From positions 1-28,772 of the forward strand of contig CAZHGD010000092.1 of assembly GCA_964531735.1 (NCBI GenBank): 28,772 nucleotides of DNA, in the 5' to 3' direction. Below the pieces are notes generated by a model that searched no databases, had not been told where the DNA came from, and saw only the letters and a list, made by a program, of their open reading frames with translations. Shown in pieces: positions 9,110 to 16,552 of the stretch; the stretch's first letter is position 1, and every line of letters starts with the position of its first letter. This DNA comes from CAZHGD01 sp964531735 (GTDB lineage: Bacteria > Armatimonadota > UBA10988). The position numbers and the translations under genes are program-made.

Positions 9110-10543
9110 TCAGCGTACCGGCACGTGCTCCACGCGGATCAGGTTGGTGGTGCCGGTGCGGCCGAACGGCACGCCGGCGATGACCACGACGGCTTCGCCC
9201 GGCGCCGCCAGACCGGCCGTGCCCAGCGCGTGGAGCGCCTGTTCGGCCATGGTGTCCGAGTGCGCCGGATCCGGTGCCACCACCGGCTGAATGCCCCAGC
9301 CCAACGCGAGCTGCCGGGCCACGTGCAGGAACGGGGTCAGCCCGACGACCGTGGCCAGTGGCCGGTGCCGCGCCACGCGGAGCGCCGTGGCGCCGGTCCA
9401 GGTGAACCCGGCGATGGCCGCGGCCGGCAGGATCTCGGCCAGCCGGCAGGCCGAGTGGCACACCGCGGCCGGCACGCCGGGGCGGTCCTGCGGCCAGTAG
9501 CGGTTGCAGCGGCGGCGGTAGGCCGTGCTCGCCTCCACCCGGCGGGCAATGTGGTCCATCATCGCCACCGCTTCGACCGGCCAGTCGCCCACCGCGGTCT
9601 CGCCCGAGAGCATGATGGCATCGGCGCCGTCGAAGATGGCGTTGGCCACGTCGGACGCCTCGGCCCGCGTCGGGCGCGGGTTGTGAATCATCGATTCGAG
9701 CATCTGGGTGGCCACCACCACCGGCTTGCCCACCTGCTGGCAGTGCTCGACCAGGTGCTTCTGGATCACCGGCACCTCTTCGGGCGGCAGTTCCACCCCC
9801 AGGTCGCCGCGCGCCACCATGATGCCGTCGGCCAGCTCCAGCAGCTCGTCGAACCGCGCCACCGCGCCGGGTTTCTCGATCTTGGCCATCAGCCGCGCTC
9901 GGCAGCCGAGCCGGTCGAGCTCGGCCCGCGCGGCCAGCAGGTCTTCGGGCCGGCGCACAAACGAGAGGGCCACCCAGTCCACCGGCAGGCCGGCGCCGAA
10001 GGCCAGGTCGGCCAGGTCCTTCTCCGACAGCGCCGGAATGCTCAAGTCGCTGTCGGGCACGTTGATGCCCTGGTGGTGACCGAGCCGGCCGCCGACCTCG
10101 ACGCGCGTGACCAACGCGTCGGGCTCGCGCGCGGTGACCTGCAACTCCAACAGGCCGTCGGCCAGCAACAGACGCTGCCCGGACTGGACCTCGTCGATCA
10201 GCGCCGGCAGCGTGGTGCCGCAACGGGTCGCGTCGCCCGGCGAGTCGTCGCGCGTGAGCCGGAACGTCTGCCCGCGTTCGAGCGTCACGCCGCGCGGATC
10301 GGCGAACGTGACCAGGCGGATCTTCGGGCCTTGCAGGTCGAGCAGCACGCCGAGCACCTGACCGGTGCGCGCCTCGGCTTCGCGCACCGCGGCGTAGGTG
10401 CGTGCATGGTCGGCGTGGCTGCCATGGCTGAAGTTCAGCCGGAACACGTTCACACCGGCGGCCACCAAGGCCAGGATCCGCTCCGGGTCGGCCGAGGCCG
10501 GACCGAGCGTGGCGACGATCTTCGTTCGACGGTGGTCCGCCAT
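9110..10543 (-). CDS. pyk: Pyruvate kinase
   Basis: Pyruvate kinase converts phosphoenolpyruvate and ADP to pyruvate and ATP, the last step of glycolysis, in the cytoplasm. The 477-residue protein has the N-terminal TKIVATLGPAS, FRLNFSHG, VALSFVRRPEDL, the active-site signature LMAKIEKPGAV with its catalytic Lys, GIMVARGDLGVELPPEEVPVIQK, and the substrate-binding block ATQMLESMIHNPRPTRAEASDVANA followed by DGADAIMLSGETAVG. The C-terminal allosteric domain is complete and ends in GRTGTTNLIRVEHVP. The ATG at 10543 has GAGGAG five bases upstream. It is the last gene of an operon with the glycosyltransferase (16-base gap) and PAP2 phosphatase. Confidence 0.97.
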   Translation of the reverse strand: MADHRRTKIVATLGPASADPERILALVAAGVNVFRLNFSHGSHADHARTYAAVREAEARTGQVLGVLLDLQGPKIRLVTFADPRGVTLERGQTFRLTRDDSPGDATRCGTTLPALIDEVQSGQRLLLADGLLELQVTAREPDALVTRVEVGGRLGHHQGINVPDSDLSIPALSEKDLADLAFGAGLPVDWVALSFVRRPEDLLAARAELDRLGCRARLMAKIEKPGAVARFDELLELADGIMVARGDLGVELPPEEVPVIQKHLVEHCQQVGKPVVVATQMLESMIHNPRPTRAEASDVANAIFDGADAIMLSGETAVGDWPVEAVAMMDHIARRVEASTAYRRRCNRYWPQDRPGVPAAVCHSACRLAEILPAAAIAGFTWTGATALRVARHRPLATVVGLTPFLHVARQLALGWGIQPVVAPDPAHSDTMAEQALHALGTAGLAAPGEAVVVIAGVPFGRTGTTNLIRVEHVPVR

Positions 10544-10559
10544 GCGGGCTCCTCTGGGT

Positions 10560-12197
10560 CTACTCCGGCTGCGGCAAGTTGCTGACCAGCCGCCAGCCGT
10601 AGCGTTGCATCCAGACGTGGTGCGGCACACCGTCCAGCAGGTCGCCCAGGCGTCGGTCGCGCGTGATGACCAGCACGAGCAAGCGACTGCTGAACCGGCT
10701 GCGGATCCGGTCCTTGAGGCCCGGGTCGTCCGCCCGCCAGTAGACCACGGGCTGCTGGTAGTAGAAGACCACGCTCGGTACGTGAACGTTGAGCAGGACC
10801 AATTCACCGAGCGGCCTGGTGTGGCGGGCGGCGAGTCGCGCCATCTCGCGCGGCGGCGACTGCTGCACCTCATCGACCAGCGGCAGAACGCCGAGCCAGA
10901 CCGCCAGGCCGACGGCCAGACCGGCCACGGCCGTGGCCACCGCCGCCGGGCGCGGCGGAGTCAGGCACCACAGGGCCGCGGCCATGGCGACCGCGATGAG
11001 GATCACCAGTCCAGCCAGGACCGGTCCTTGGCCCGGCGCCACGACCGCGCCGCCCAGCTCGCGTTGGAGGCCGGCCAGCCGCGGCAACCACACCCCGGCG
11101 CTCAGCAGCGCGCCGCCGAGCCCGAGCAGGCCCACCAGGCTCGGCCAGATGCGCCACCAGCGGCCCGTCACGCCGGTCTCCAGACCGCGCGCCACGGCCC
11201 AGCCGGCCAACAGCACCGCCGCCGGATAGCACGGCGCGATGTAGTTGGGCAGCTTGGTCTTCGACAAGCTGAACAGGCCGATCACGCCCGCCAGCCACAG
11301 CAGCAGGTAGAGCGCGGCGCGGCCTTCGGCGTCCGCGGCGCGGCGGCGCACCGCGTCGATGGCGCCGGACAGCGCGAATCCGCCCCACGGCGCCAAGCCG
11401 ACCGCCACCACCACCAGGAAGGTGAACACCGGTCCGCCGTGGCCCGACTGCGTGCGGGTCAGGCGGTCGAGGTTGTGGTAGCCCAGGAACGACTGGTAGA
11501 AGTCCCACTGGTGCGCCCGGTAGATGGCGTAGCACCAAGGCGCCAGGACGGCGGCATAGAGCAGCACGCCCCACCAGCAGCGCGTGGCGCGCAGCGTGGC
11601 CCACAGCTCGCGTCGCCAGAGGAGCCAGACCAGCCAGGTCAGTCCGGGCAGGACCAGTGCCACCGGCCCCTTGGTCAAGGTGGCCAGGCCCAACGCCAGC
11701 CCCGCGAGCGCGAACCAGCCGGGCGAGCGGCGCTCGGTGCTGAAGTAGAGCGCCATCCAGCCAGCGGCCATCAGTAGCGTCAGCGTGATGTCGGTGAAGG
11801 CCATGCGGCCGAGCAGGAACAGGTGCAGACTGGTGGCGGCGATGACCCCGGCCCAGCGACCTGCCGCGACGCCGAACACCGCTCGCCCGAACAGCGCCAC
11901 CAGGAGCACCAGCAGCGCCCCGGCCGCCGCCGAGTGGAACCGGGCGCCGAAGCTGTTGGCGCCGAACCACTTCACCGGCCCGGCCATCACCCAGTAGATG
12001 AACACGGGCTTGTCGTAGCGCACGCGGTAGTTGTAGGTCGGCGTGATGAAGTCACGGGTCTCGACCATCTCGCGCGTGGCCTCGCCGAAGATGGCCTCGT
12101 CGACATCGAACAGACCGAACCAGCCGATGCAGGCCAACGCCAGTGCGAAGACGGTCGCGCACAGCGCCGCCTCGACGCCGTAGTCACGCCACCGCAT
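10560..12197 (-). CDS. ArnT/PMT-like integral membrane glycosyltransferase (GT83/GT39 type)
   Basis: The 545-residue protein is mostly hydrophobic, with roughly a dozen membrane segments. Its first outer loop carries the acidic pair in FDVDEAIFGEATREMVETRDF (D31, D33, E34), followed by the TPTYNYRVRYDKPVFIYWV block. This is the arrangement of GT-C enzymes such as ArnT and protein O-mannosyltransferases, where the first-loop Asp is catalytic. Such enzymes move a sugar from a polyprenyl-phosphate donor to lipid A, protein or another envelope acceptor on the outer face of the membrane; the acceptor here is unknown. The start lies 14 bases inside the preceding PAP2 gene and has AGGAGA six bases upstream, so the two are probably translationally coupled. 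The PAP2 partner suggests a polyprenyl-phosphate-dependent step. Confidence 0.85.
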   Translation of the reverse strand: MRWRDYGVEAALCATVFALALACIGWFGLFDVDEAIFGEATREMVETRDFITPTYNYRVRYDKPVFIYWVMAGPVKWFGANSFGARFHSAAAGALLVLLVALFGRAVFGVAAGRWAGVIAATSLHLFLLGRMAFTDITLTLLMAAGWMALYFSTERRSPGWFALAGLALGLATLTKGPVALVLPGLTWLVWLLWRRELWATLRATRCWWGVLLYAAVLAPWCYAIYRAHQWDFYQSFLGYHNLDRLTRTQSGHGGPVFTFLVVVAVGLAPWGGFALSGAIDAVRRRAADAEGRAALYLLLWLAGVIGLFSLSKTKLPNYIAPCYPAAVLLAGWAVARGLETGVTGRWWRIWPSLVGLLGLGGALLSAGVWLPRLAGLQRELGGAVVAPGQGPVLAGLVILIAVAMAAALWCLTPPRPAAVATAVAGLAVGLAVWLGVLPLVDEVQQSPPREMARLAARHTRPLGELVLLNVHVPSVVFYYQQPVVYWRADDPGLKDRIRSRFSSRLLVLVITRDRRLGDLLDGVPHHVWMQRYGWRLVSNLPQPE

Positions 12198-12810
12198 CGG
12201 TCGTCTCCTGCTGCCAGCGCGCCGCCAGGTAGCGGCCGATCTGCCAGCCGATCAGCCCGCCGGCGAGGACGTCGGTCGGGAAATGATCGCCGCCATAGAC
12301 CCGGCCCGCGGCGATGAGCGCCGCGCTGACCAGGAAGGCCGTGCGCCCGCGCGGCCAGAGCGCGGCCAGCAGCGGCACCAGGGCGAACACCACCATGGCA
12401 TGGCCGGACGGGAAGCTGTCGTAGTGGTTCGGGAACGCCGGCCCGTGCGGCCACCACAGGCCATGGACGTCGAAAGCGCGCGGCCGGGGCCGACCGACCA
12501 GCGTCTTCAGCGTGTGCGTCCAGAAGCCGGCACACACAATCGCGCCGAACAGGTAGAGCCCGGCCCGCTCCAGCCGCCGGCTGGGGGTCACGTAGCCGGC
12601 GGTCCAGATGCCCGCGGCCAACAAAGTCAGAGTCAAGCCGTCACCGGCCGTCTGCGCCACCGTGTCGAGCCACAGGCGCCAGGCCGACCATTCCCAGGTG
12701 CGGTAGACGTTGAGCCGCGCCACCAGCAGGTAGTCGAACGCCAGCAACGCGGCCAGGGCAATCGGCAACGACCACGGCCTGCGCCGCCAGCGGTGGGGGG
12801 GAACGCTCAT
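12184..12810 (-). CDS. PAP2-superfamily membrane phosphatase (undecaprenyl-pyrophosphate phosphatase-like)
   Basis: The 208-residue membrane protein contains all three PAP2 motifs: K102-x6-R109-P (KTLVGRPRP), P134-SGH137 (SFPSGH) and R170-x5-H176-x3-D180 (GRVYGGDHFPTD). The two histidines are the catalytic pair of this phosphatase family, which removes phosphate from lipid phosphates or pyrophosphates such as undecaprenyl pyrophosphate on the outer face of the membrane. About five or six membrane segments are visible. It is the first gene of the operon with the ArnT-like glycosyltransferase, which would release a polyprenyl phosphate, so lipid-carrier recycling is a reasonable role. There is no Shine-Dalgarno sequence; the promoter sits so close that translation is probably leaderless. 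The exact lipid substrate cannot be told from sequence. Confidence 0.9.
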   Translation of the reverse strand: MSVPPHRWRRRPWSLPIALAALLAFDYLLVARLNVYRTWEWSAWRLWLDTVAQTAGDGLTLTLLAAGIWTAGYVTPSRRLERAGLYLFGAIVCAGFWTHTLKTLVGRPRPRAFDVHGLWWPHGPAFPNHYDSFPSGHAMVVFALVPLLAALWPRGRTAFLVSAALIAAGRVYGGDHFPTDVLAGGLIGWQIGRYLAARWQQETTDAVA

Positions 12811-12819
12811 CAGTCAGCG

Positions 12820-12848
12820 ATGGTAAGGGGCAGCCCAGGAGGTGTCAA
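12820..12848 (-). promoter_or_regulatory. Strong sigma-70-type promoter of the PAP2-glycosyltransferase-pyk operon (leaderless)
   Basis: On the minus strand TTGACA (12843-12848, perfect -35) is followed after exactly 17 bases by TACCAT (12820-12825, four of six). Nine bases separate the -10 from the PAP2 ATG at 12810, so the mRNA would have only about two or three bases before the start codon. The absence of a ribosome binding site fits a leaderless mRNA. Confidence 0.68.
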
Positions 12849-12900
12849 CCGTCCAGCTGCCCGGAGGCGCGTGTCTGTGAGCGGCCATGATCGTGCTACC

Positions 12901-13038
12901 CGTGGGACCGGCGTCTCGCCGGTCTCGACGCGCCAAGCGGACGGCAGGTGGAGGGCCGACCTTTGAGCGGCCCGGAACTGCCGCGCGCACGAGGCCGGAG
13001 CCCGTCTGGAGACAGACCGGCGAGACGCCGGTCCCACG
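12901..13038. repeat. 138-bp element bounded by a perfect 25-bp inverted repeat of hairpin-forming units
   Basis: The 25 bases at 12901-12925 are exactly the reverse complement of 13014-13038. Each arm is itself a hairpin: gaccggcg, loop tct, cgccggtc. The 88-base spacer is non-coding. The arrangement resembles REP/BIME elements, where palindromic units occur in opposed pairs. Read as protein, the repeat gives GETPVPR-like peptides, which I recall as a frequent spurious ORF in planctomycete- and verrucomicrobial-type genomes. It lies in the 12811-13130 gap, between the PAP2 operon promoter and a truncated toxin reading frame. I found no second copy in the window. Confidence 0.8.
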
Positions 13039-13065
13039 AGCGAGCGTCGCTGCACAAGATGCGAC

Positions 13066-13134
13066 TCACACTCGCTGCTCGGGGGCTGGGACGCAGCCGG
13101 CCCGAAGCACCACCAGCACCGGGTACCGGCTCAC
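13066..13134 (-). pseudogene. Probable truncated toxin reading frame (22 codons) after the antitoxin
   Basis: A GTG start at 13134-13132 overlaps the antitoxin stop codon in a GTGA arrangement, as toxin genes often do in two-gene modules. The frame reads MSRYPVLVVLRAG and stops after 22 codons, far short of a RelE/ParE toxin (about 90-100 residues), and the hairpin repeat begins 28 bases further on. The start MSRYPVL is compatible with a ParE-like N-terminus, but so few residues prove nothing. The call rests mainly on the overlap and on the missing toxin. Confidence 0.35.
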
Positions 13135-13364
13135 TGATGCTCCTGCGCCAGCTGGTCCAGCAGCTCCTGCGCCGGAAGCGCGGATTCCGGGTTGGTGCGG
13201 TAGGCTGCCAAGCGCTGCTCCGCGAGGTCGAGGTGGCTGGCCGGTGCCGGTACCGACGCATCGTCCGCGGCAATGCGATCCCATAGCTGCTGTAGGTACT
13301 CGATCTGAGCAGCAGGCGGCAGTTCGGCGAAACCGGGCGGATCGGCGATGACGGGCAATGCCAT
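13131..13364 (-). CDS. Addiction-module antitoxin-like protein (PF09720 type)
   Basis: This 77-residue protein has the family pattern: an N-terminal segment (FAELPPAAQIEYLQQLWDRI), a short linker (AADDASVPAPASHLDLAEQRLAAYRTNPE) and an ending LPAQELLDQL. In the PF09720 antitoxin family the same order occurs, LSxxER...ELWDSI...LDxRLAxYExxPexgxxWEEV. Such proteins neutralise a RelE/ParE toxin encoded just downstream. Here the downstream frame is only 22 codons, so the antitoxin appears orphaned. The ATG at 13364 is preferred to one at 13382 because GAGG lies six bases upstream. The gene starts 25 bases after the DUF59-fusion stop and could be the last gene of that operon. Confidence 0.72.
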   Translation of the reverse strand: MALPVIADPPGFAELPPAAQIEYLQQLWDRIAADDASVPAPASHLDLAEQRLAAYRTNPESALPAQELLDQLAQEHQ

Positions 13365-13389
13365 GATGCGCCTCGTGACCATTATACCC

Positions 13390-15216
13390 TCACGCCGGCT
13401 CGCCCACCCCCATCGCCGCGCGACCCTCCTCGTTCATCCGCCAGGTCTCCCAGCCCGGCTCCCAAGTGCCCTCGATCAGCACTTCGCGGACGCCGGCCAC
13501 CTGCAGGAGCCGCTCGCGGATCGGGTCGCCAATGAAGCTGTGGATCGGCCGGCCCCGATGCGGCATGGTCACCGTCACGATCACCGTGTTGCCGCGCAGG
13601 CGCAGGTCGTAGACGTAACCCATGTCGTAGGCGTTGGCCGTGTCCTGATAGAACTGCGCATCGAACACCTCGCGGAGCGCCGACCAGAGCGTGCGCTTGA
13701 GCTCGGCCTCCGCGGCGGTCTCGCCCGGACGGGCCAGCGCACCGGTCGCGGTGGCCGTGGCCGGCGGCACCTCACCGGCGCTGACGGCCAGCGGACTGAG
13801 CAGCCGCGAGCGGAGCGCGGTGACCACCGTCGGGCCGTCGTCATCGGCGTAGATGGGTCCGCGCAGCACGTCGCCGCGCGACTGGCCCATCGCTGCCGCG
13901 CCGCCCGGCGCGAAGTACGGCGCCATCAGGTAGGCGTTCCACTGCCGCAGCACCGTGCCGGCGGCCAGGTGCTGGCTGTGGCCCACCGGGTAGCGCGACC
14001 AGCAGTGGCCGTGCGGGCGGTAGTAGTACATCGGGTCGGCCCAGCGCTGCAAGCCGTCGAACCCGTCGGCCGACAGATCGAGCCACAACGCGATGAAGGC
14101 GTCGCGGCTGGTGCGATGGTAGTAGCCGACGCCTTGCAGGTCACGGCGCTGATCGGCTGGCAGCGGGCCTTCGTGAATGGCGCCGCCAGCGTCGAGCCAC
14201 AGCGGATCGGTGAAGGTGAAGCCCGAGAAGACCCATTCGTCATCGCGTAGCGCGGCGATGTCGAGGTCCTTGACCACGGTCATCTCGCTGCGCTTGAAGA
14301 ACCAGGGCTGGCCGGCGAAGAACGTGTAGGTCACGTCGATGTGGACGCGCGACGGCGTGAACACCGGGTGCAGCGGGCTGTGCGGGAAGCCCCAGCGACG
14401 CACCTGCACGCAGAGCGGCCCGCGCGTGACCGACCAGTTCGGGCACTCGGACCAGTTGGTGATGCGCAGCTTCTGGAAGTGGCCCGCGGTGGCATAGTCG
14501 TGGGCCCAGTCGATATCGGGCGGCTCGCCGTGCCCCGGCCCGCCGGCGAACAGCTCCTGGCCGTGCTCGCGGCGGTAGGTCAGCCGCTCCAACTGGCCCA
14601 TCTGCCGCGACAGGCGCGCCACGTAGTGCTGGTTCTCGATGTCCAGGCCGTAGCCCTCGCCCTGGACCTTCAGGTCCGACGGATAGCCGGGCAGTTCGGC
14701 GCCGACATGGCCGTAGAGCAGCAGGTAGTCGCTCCGCCCGCCGGCCGGCACGTCGGCGGTGAAGTGCAGGCGACAGCGCAGCTCGCCCGGCCGCCGCGAG
14801 ACGCTCAGCACCTGGCTGGCCGTCTCGACCAGTCGGCCATCGACCACCTGGGCCAGGCGCAATTCGCGATGAGGATCCACCAACTGGTCGGAGCGGAACC
14901 CGATGACCACCTCCGTCGGCTCGCCGGTCCGCGTCAGGCCGGCGCGTTCGGTGACGGCCAGGGGCTTGGCGAACGACCATCCGCGGGCCCAGTCGCGCCA
15001 GGCCGCGGGCAGCTCGCCCACGGGCACGAAGCGGTTGGCGGCGCTGACCGGCGCGCCCGGGTCGGCCTGCTCCTGGCGCTCGTAGCCGAGCGTGTCCTTG
15101 ATGGACTCCGCCAGCGACAGCGCCAGGTCATAGTGCCCATCGCGGTGCGCCTGCGCCAGCAGACGCAACTTCAGCTCGACGCTGTCGGTGCGGTCGTCGT
15201 AACGCGTCTCTGCCAT
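13390..15216 (-). CDS. Carbohydrate-enzyme-like protein fused to a C-terminal DUF59/MIP18 domain
   Basis: The 608-residue protein has three parts. Residues about 14-50 are helical (LKLRLLAQAHRDGHYDLALSLAESI). Residues about 55-490 form a beta-rich module (EVVIGFRSDQLVDPHREL; ADVPAGGRSDYLLLYG; YGLDIENQHYVARLSRQMGQ) like the beta-sandwich modules of sugar lyases and GH38-type enzymes, with aromatic-rich blocks WADPMYYYRPHGHCWSRYPVGHSQH; its exact family is not recognised. Residues 510-605 are a DUF59/MIP18 domain: MGYVYDLRL, VIVTVTM, RERLLQVAGVREVLIEGTWEPGWETWRM and a final MGV. That domain normally helps insert Fe-S clusters and has a Cys-Pro; here the position is R556-P557 in MPHRGRP. GGAG stands seven bases before the ATG. 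It follows the BNR gene by 39 bases. No signal peptide, so cytoplasmic. Function unknown. Confidence 0.72.
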   Translation of the reverse strand: MAETRYDDRTDSVELKLRLLAQAHRDGHYDLALSLAESIKDTLGYERQEQADPGAPVSAANRFVPVGELPAAWRDWARGWSFAKPLAVTERAGLTRTGEPTEVVIGFRSDQLVDPHRELRLAQVVDGRLVETASQVLSVSRRPGELRCRLHFTADVPAGGRSDYLLLYGHVGAELPGYPSDLKVQGEGYGLDIENQHYVARLSRQMGQLERLTYRREHGQELFAGGPGHGEPPDIDWAHDYATAGHFQKLRITNWSECPNWSVTRGPLCVQVRRWGFPHSPLHPVFTPSRVHIDVTYTFFAGQPWFFKRSEMTVVKDLDIAALRDDEWVFSGFTFTDPLWLDAGGAIHEGPLPADQRRDLQGVGYYHRTSRDAFIALWLDLSADGFDGLQRWADPMYYYRPHGHCWSRYPVGHSQHLAAGTVLRQWNAYLMAPYFAPGGAAAMGQSRGDVLRGPIYADDDGPTVVTALRSRLLSPLAVSAGEVPPATATATGALARPGETAAEAELKRTLWSALREVFDAQFYQDTANAYDMGYVYDLRLRGNTVIVTVTMPHRGRPIHSFIGDPIRERLLQVAGVREVLIEGTWEPGWETWRMNEEGRAAMGVGEPA

Positions 15217-15255
15217 ACGGTTGCTCCGGAGCGCGCGGCCGGCGGGTCGCCGCGC

Positions 15256-16524
15256 TCAATCGAGGATGAGGTCATAGCGGTAGCTGTGCGGCGGCACGCC
15301 GCAGGTCTCGTGGCGGCCCACATCGCCGGGGCAGCCCGTCATGTAGAGCACCGGCCGGCCCGTCTCGCGGTCGTCGTAGCGGCGCCAGTTGGAGAAGCGG
15401 ATCGTCTCAGGCTGCCCGGCGGCGGCATCGCGTTGCTCGATGATGGTCACGCTGGCCCGGATCACGCGGAGCGTGGCCGAGTCCAGCTCGGCGAGGTGCA
15501 GCGCGGTGCGCGGGTCACAACCAGTGGTCGGCGCGTCCAGCAGGTTGGTGATCAGGTACAGCCGGCCGGTCCTCGGCGCCACGAAGATATGCGCCAGGCA
15601 CGCCGGACAGTACACCTGACCGCCGTCGGTGTACCGCAACGGCTCGGGCTCCGACCAGGTGGCGCCCTCGTCGTGGCTGGTGGTGATGAACTTGCCGCTG
15701 GGCAGGGCCAGTCGGTCACCTGGGCGCGCCCGGACCCGCATCGTCATCAGCCAGCGCCCGTCGGGCAGCACCGCCAGACAGGGCTCGTCGCCGCCGTCAC
15801 TGGAGAACTCCGGCTTGACCGTCGCGTGGGCGGTCACCTGCCAGTTCACGCCGCTGCCATCGGAGCGCCATTGCCCGATCAGCCCGGCACTGCGGAACCG
15901 GTAGGGCGGTGCGTCAGCGCTGCTGAACAGCGGCAGCAGGAACCGGTCATCACTCAGCAGCACCGGCGTGGCGCCTTCCACCCCACCGCTGTTGTGGCCG
16001 AAGCAGATGCCGGGGGCCCAATGGGTCGGGTCGCACCCGGGTTGCGCGCAGATCACCTGCTCGGGCGCCGACCAGGTCAGGCCGCCGTCGGCCGAGTGCT
16101 GGCTCCACAGCAGGCCGGTGGCGCGCGACGGCGCGCCTTGGTCCCAGGGCAGCAGGCCGTCGATCTCCAGGTTGGTGCGGTAGAGGCGCACCACGGCGCC
16201 GCCGCGCGGATGATGGACCATCACCGGTCCGTCCGCCTGCAGGTGCCAACGGCCGTGGACGGTCGAGCGGCCGACCCAGGTCTCGGCTTCCTGCCAGGTG
16301 CGGCCGTTGTCGGTGCTCCGCCGGATCACCGCCGGCCGCGGGTGATGGTCGGCCAGACTCTGCTGGCGCACCAGGTAGTAGTAGCCGCGCTGGCCACCGT
16401 ACTCGACCACCTCCATCAGCGTCGGGTCGGTCGGCGACACGTAGCCGATCCAGGTGACCATGGCTTCCTCCAGCACATCAGGCTGGAGCAAGTGAGGCGT
16501 ACGCTCCACGCGGATTCTCGACAT
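15256..16524 (-). CDS. BNR/Asp-box repeat protein of the sialidase superfamily
   Basis: The 422-residue protein carries three clear Asp boxes (S-x-D-x-G-x-T-W): S70-W77, S144-W151 and S283-W290, with a degenerate one near 221-228. This spacing fits a six-bladed beta-propeller of the sialidase (GH33-like/BNR) superfamily. Supporting blocks are DGRWLMTMRVRA and GRPVLYMTGCPGDVG. The (F/Y)RIP motif and complete arginine triad of true sialidases are not evident, so the enzyme may cleave another glycoside or only bind glycans. No signal peptide is visible, suggesting an intracellular protein. The frame extends further upstream, but the ATG at 16524 has AGGAG ten bases before it and lies 28 bases after the preceding gene's stop. 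It is between the TIM-barrel gene and the DUF59-fusion gene in an apparent operon. Confidence 0.78.
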   Translation of the reverse strand: MSRIRVERTPHLLQPDVLEEAMVTWIGYVSPTDPTLMEVVEYGGQRGYYYLVRQQSLADHHPRPAVIRRSTDNGRTWQEAETWVGRSTVHGRWHLQADGPVMVHHPRGGAVVRLYRTNLEIDGLLPWDQGAPSRATGLLWSQHSADGGLTWSAPEQVICAQPGCDPTHWAPGICFGHNSGGVEGATPVLLSDDRFLLPLFSSADAPPYRFRSAGLIGQWRSDGSGVNWQVTAHATVKPEFSSDGGDEPCLAVLPDGRWLMTMRVRARPGDRLALPSGKFITTSHDEGATWSEPEPLRYTDGGQVYCPACLAHIFVAPRTGRLYLITNLLDAPTTGCDPRTALHLAELDSATLRVIRASVTIIEQRDAAAGQPETIRFSNWRRYDDRETGRPVLYMTGCPGDVGRHETCGVPPHSYRYDLILD

Positions 16525-16552
16525 GGCCGGAACGCTCCTGGTCAGTCTGCGC

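Noticed and set aside
7776..10223. 815-codon minus-strand frame spanning the end of the beta-helix gene and pyruvate kinase
   Set aside because: It overlaps two well supported genes in another frame or strand and has no motif of its own.
12887..13351. Small overlapping frames in the 12811-13130 gap encoding GETPVPR-like peptides
   Set aside because: They arise from the 25-base inverted repeat and its hairpins. Similar peptides appear on both strands because the repeat is palindromic, so they are not genes.
15256..16524. Naming the BNR protein a sialidase (GH33)
   Set aside because: Asp boxes occur in many propeller enzymes, and the sialidase catalytic motif was not seen.
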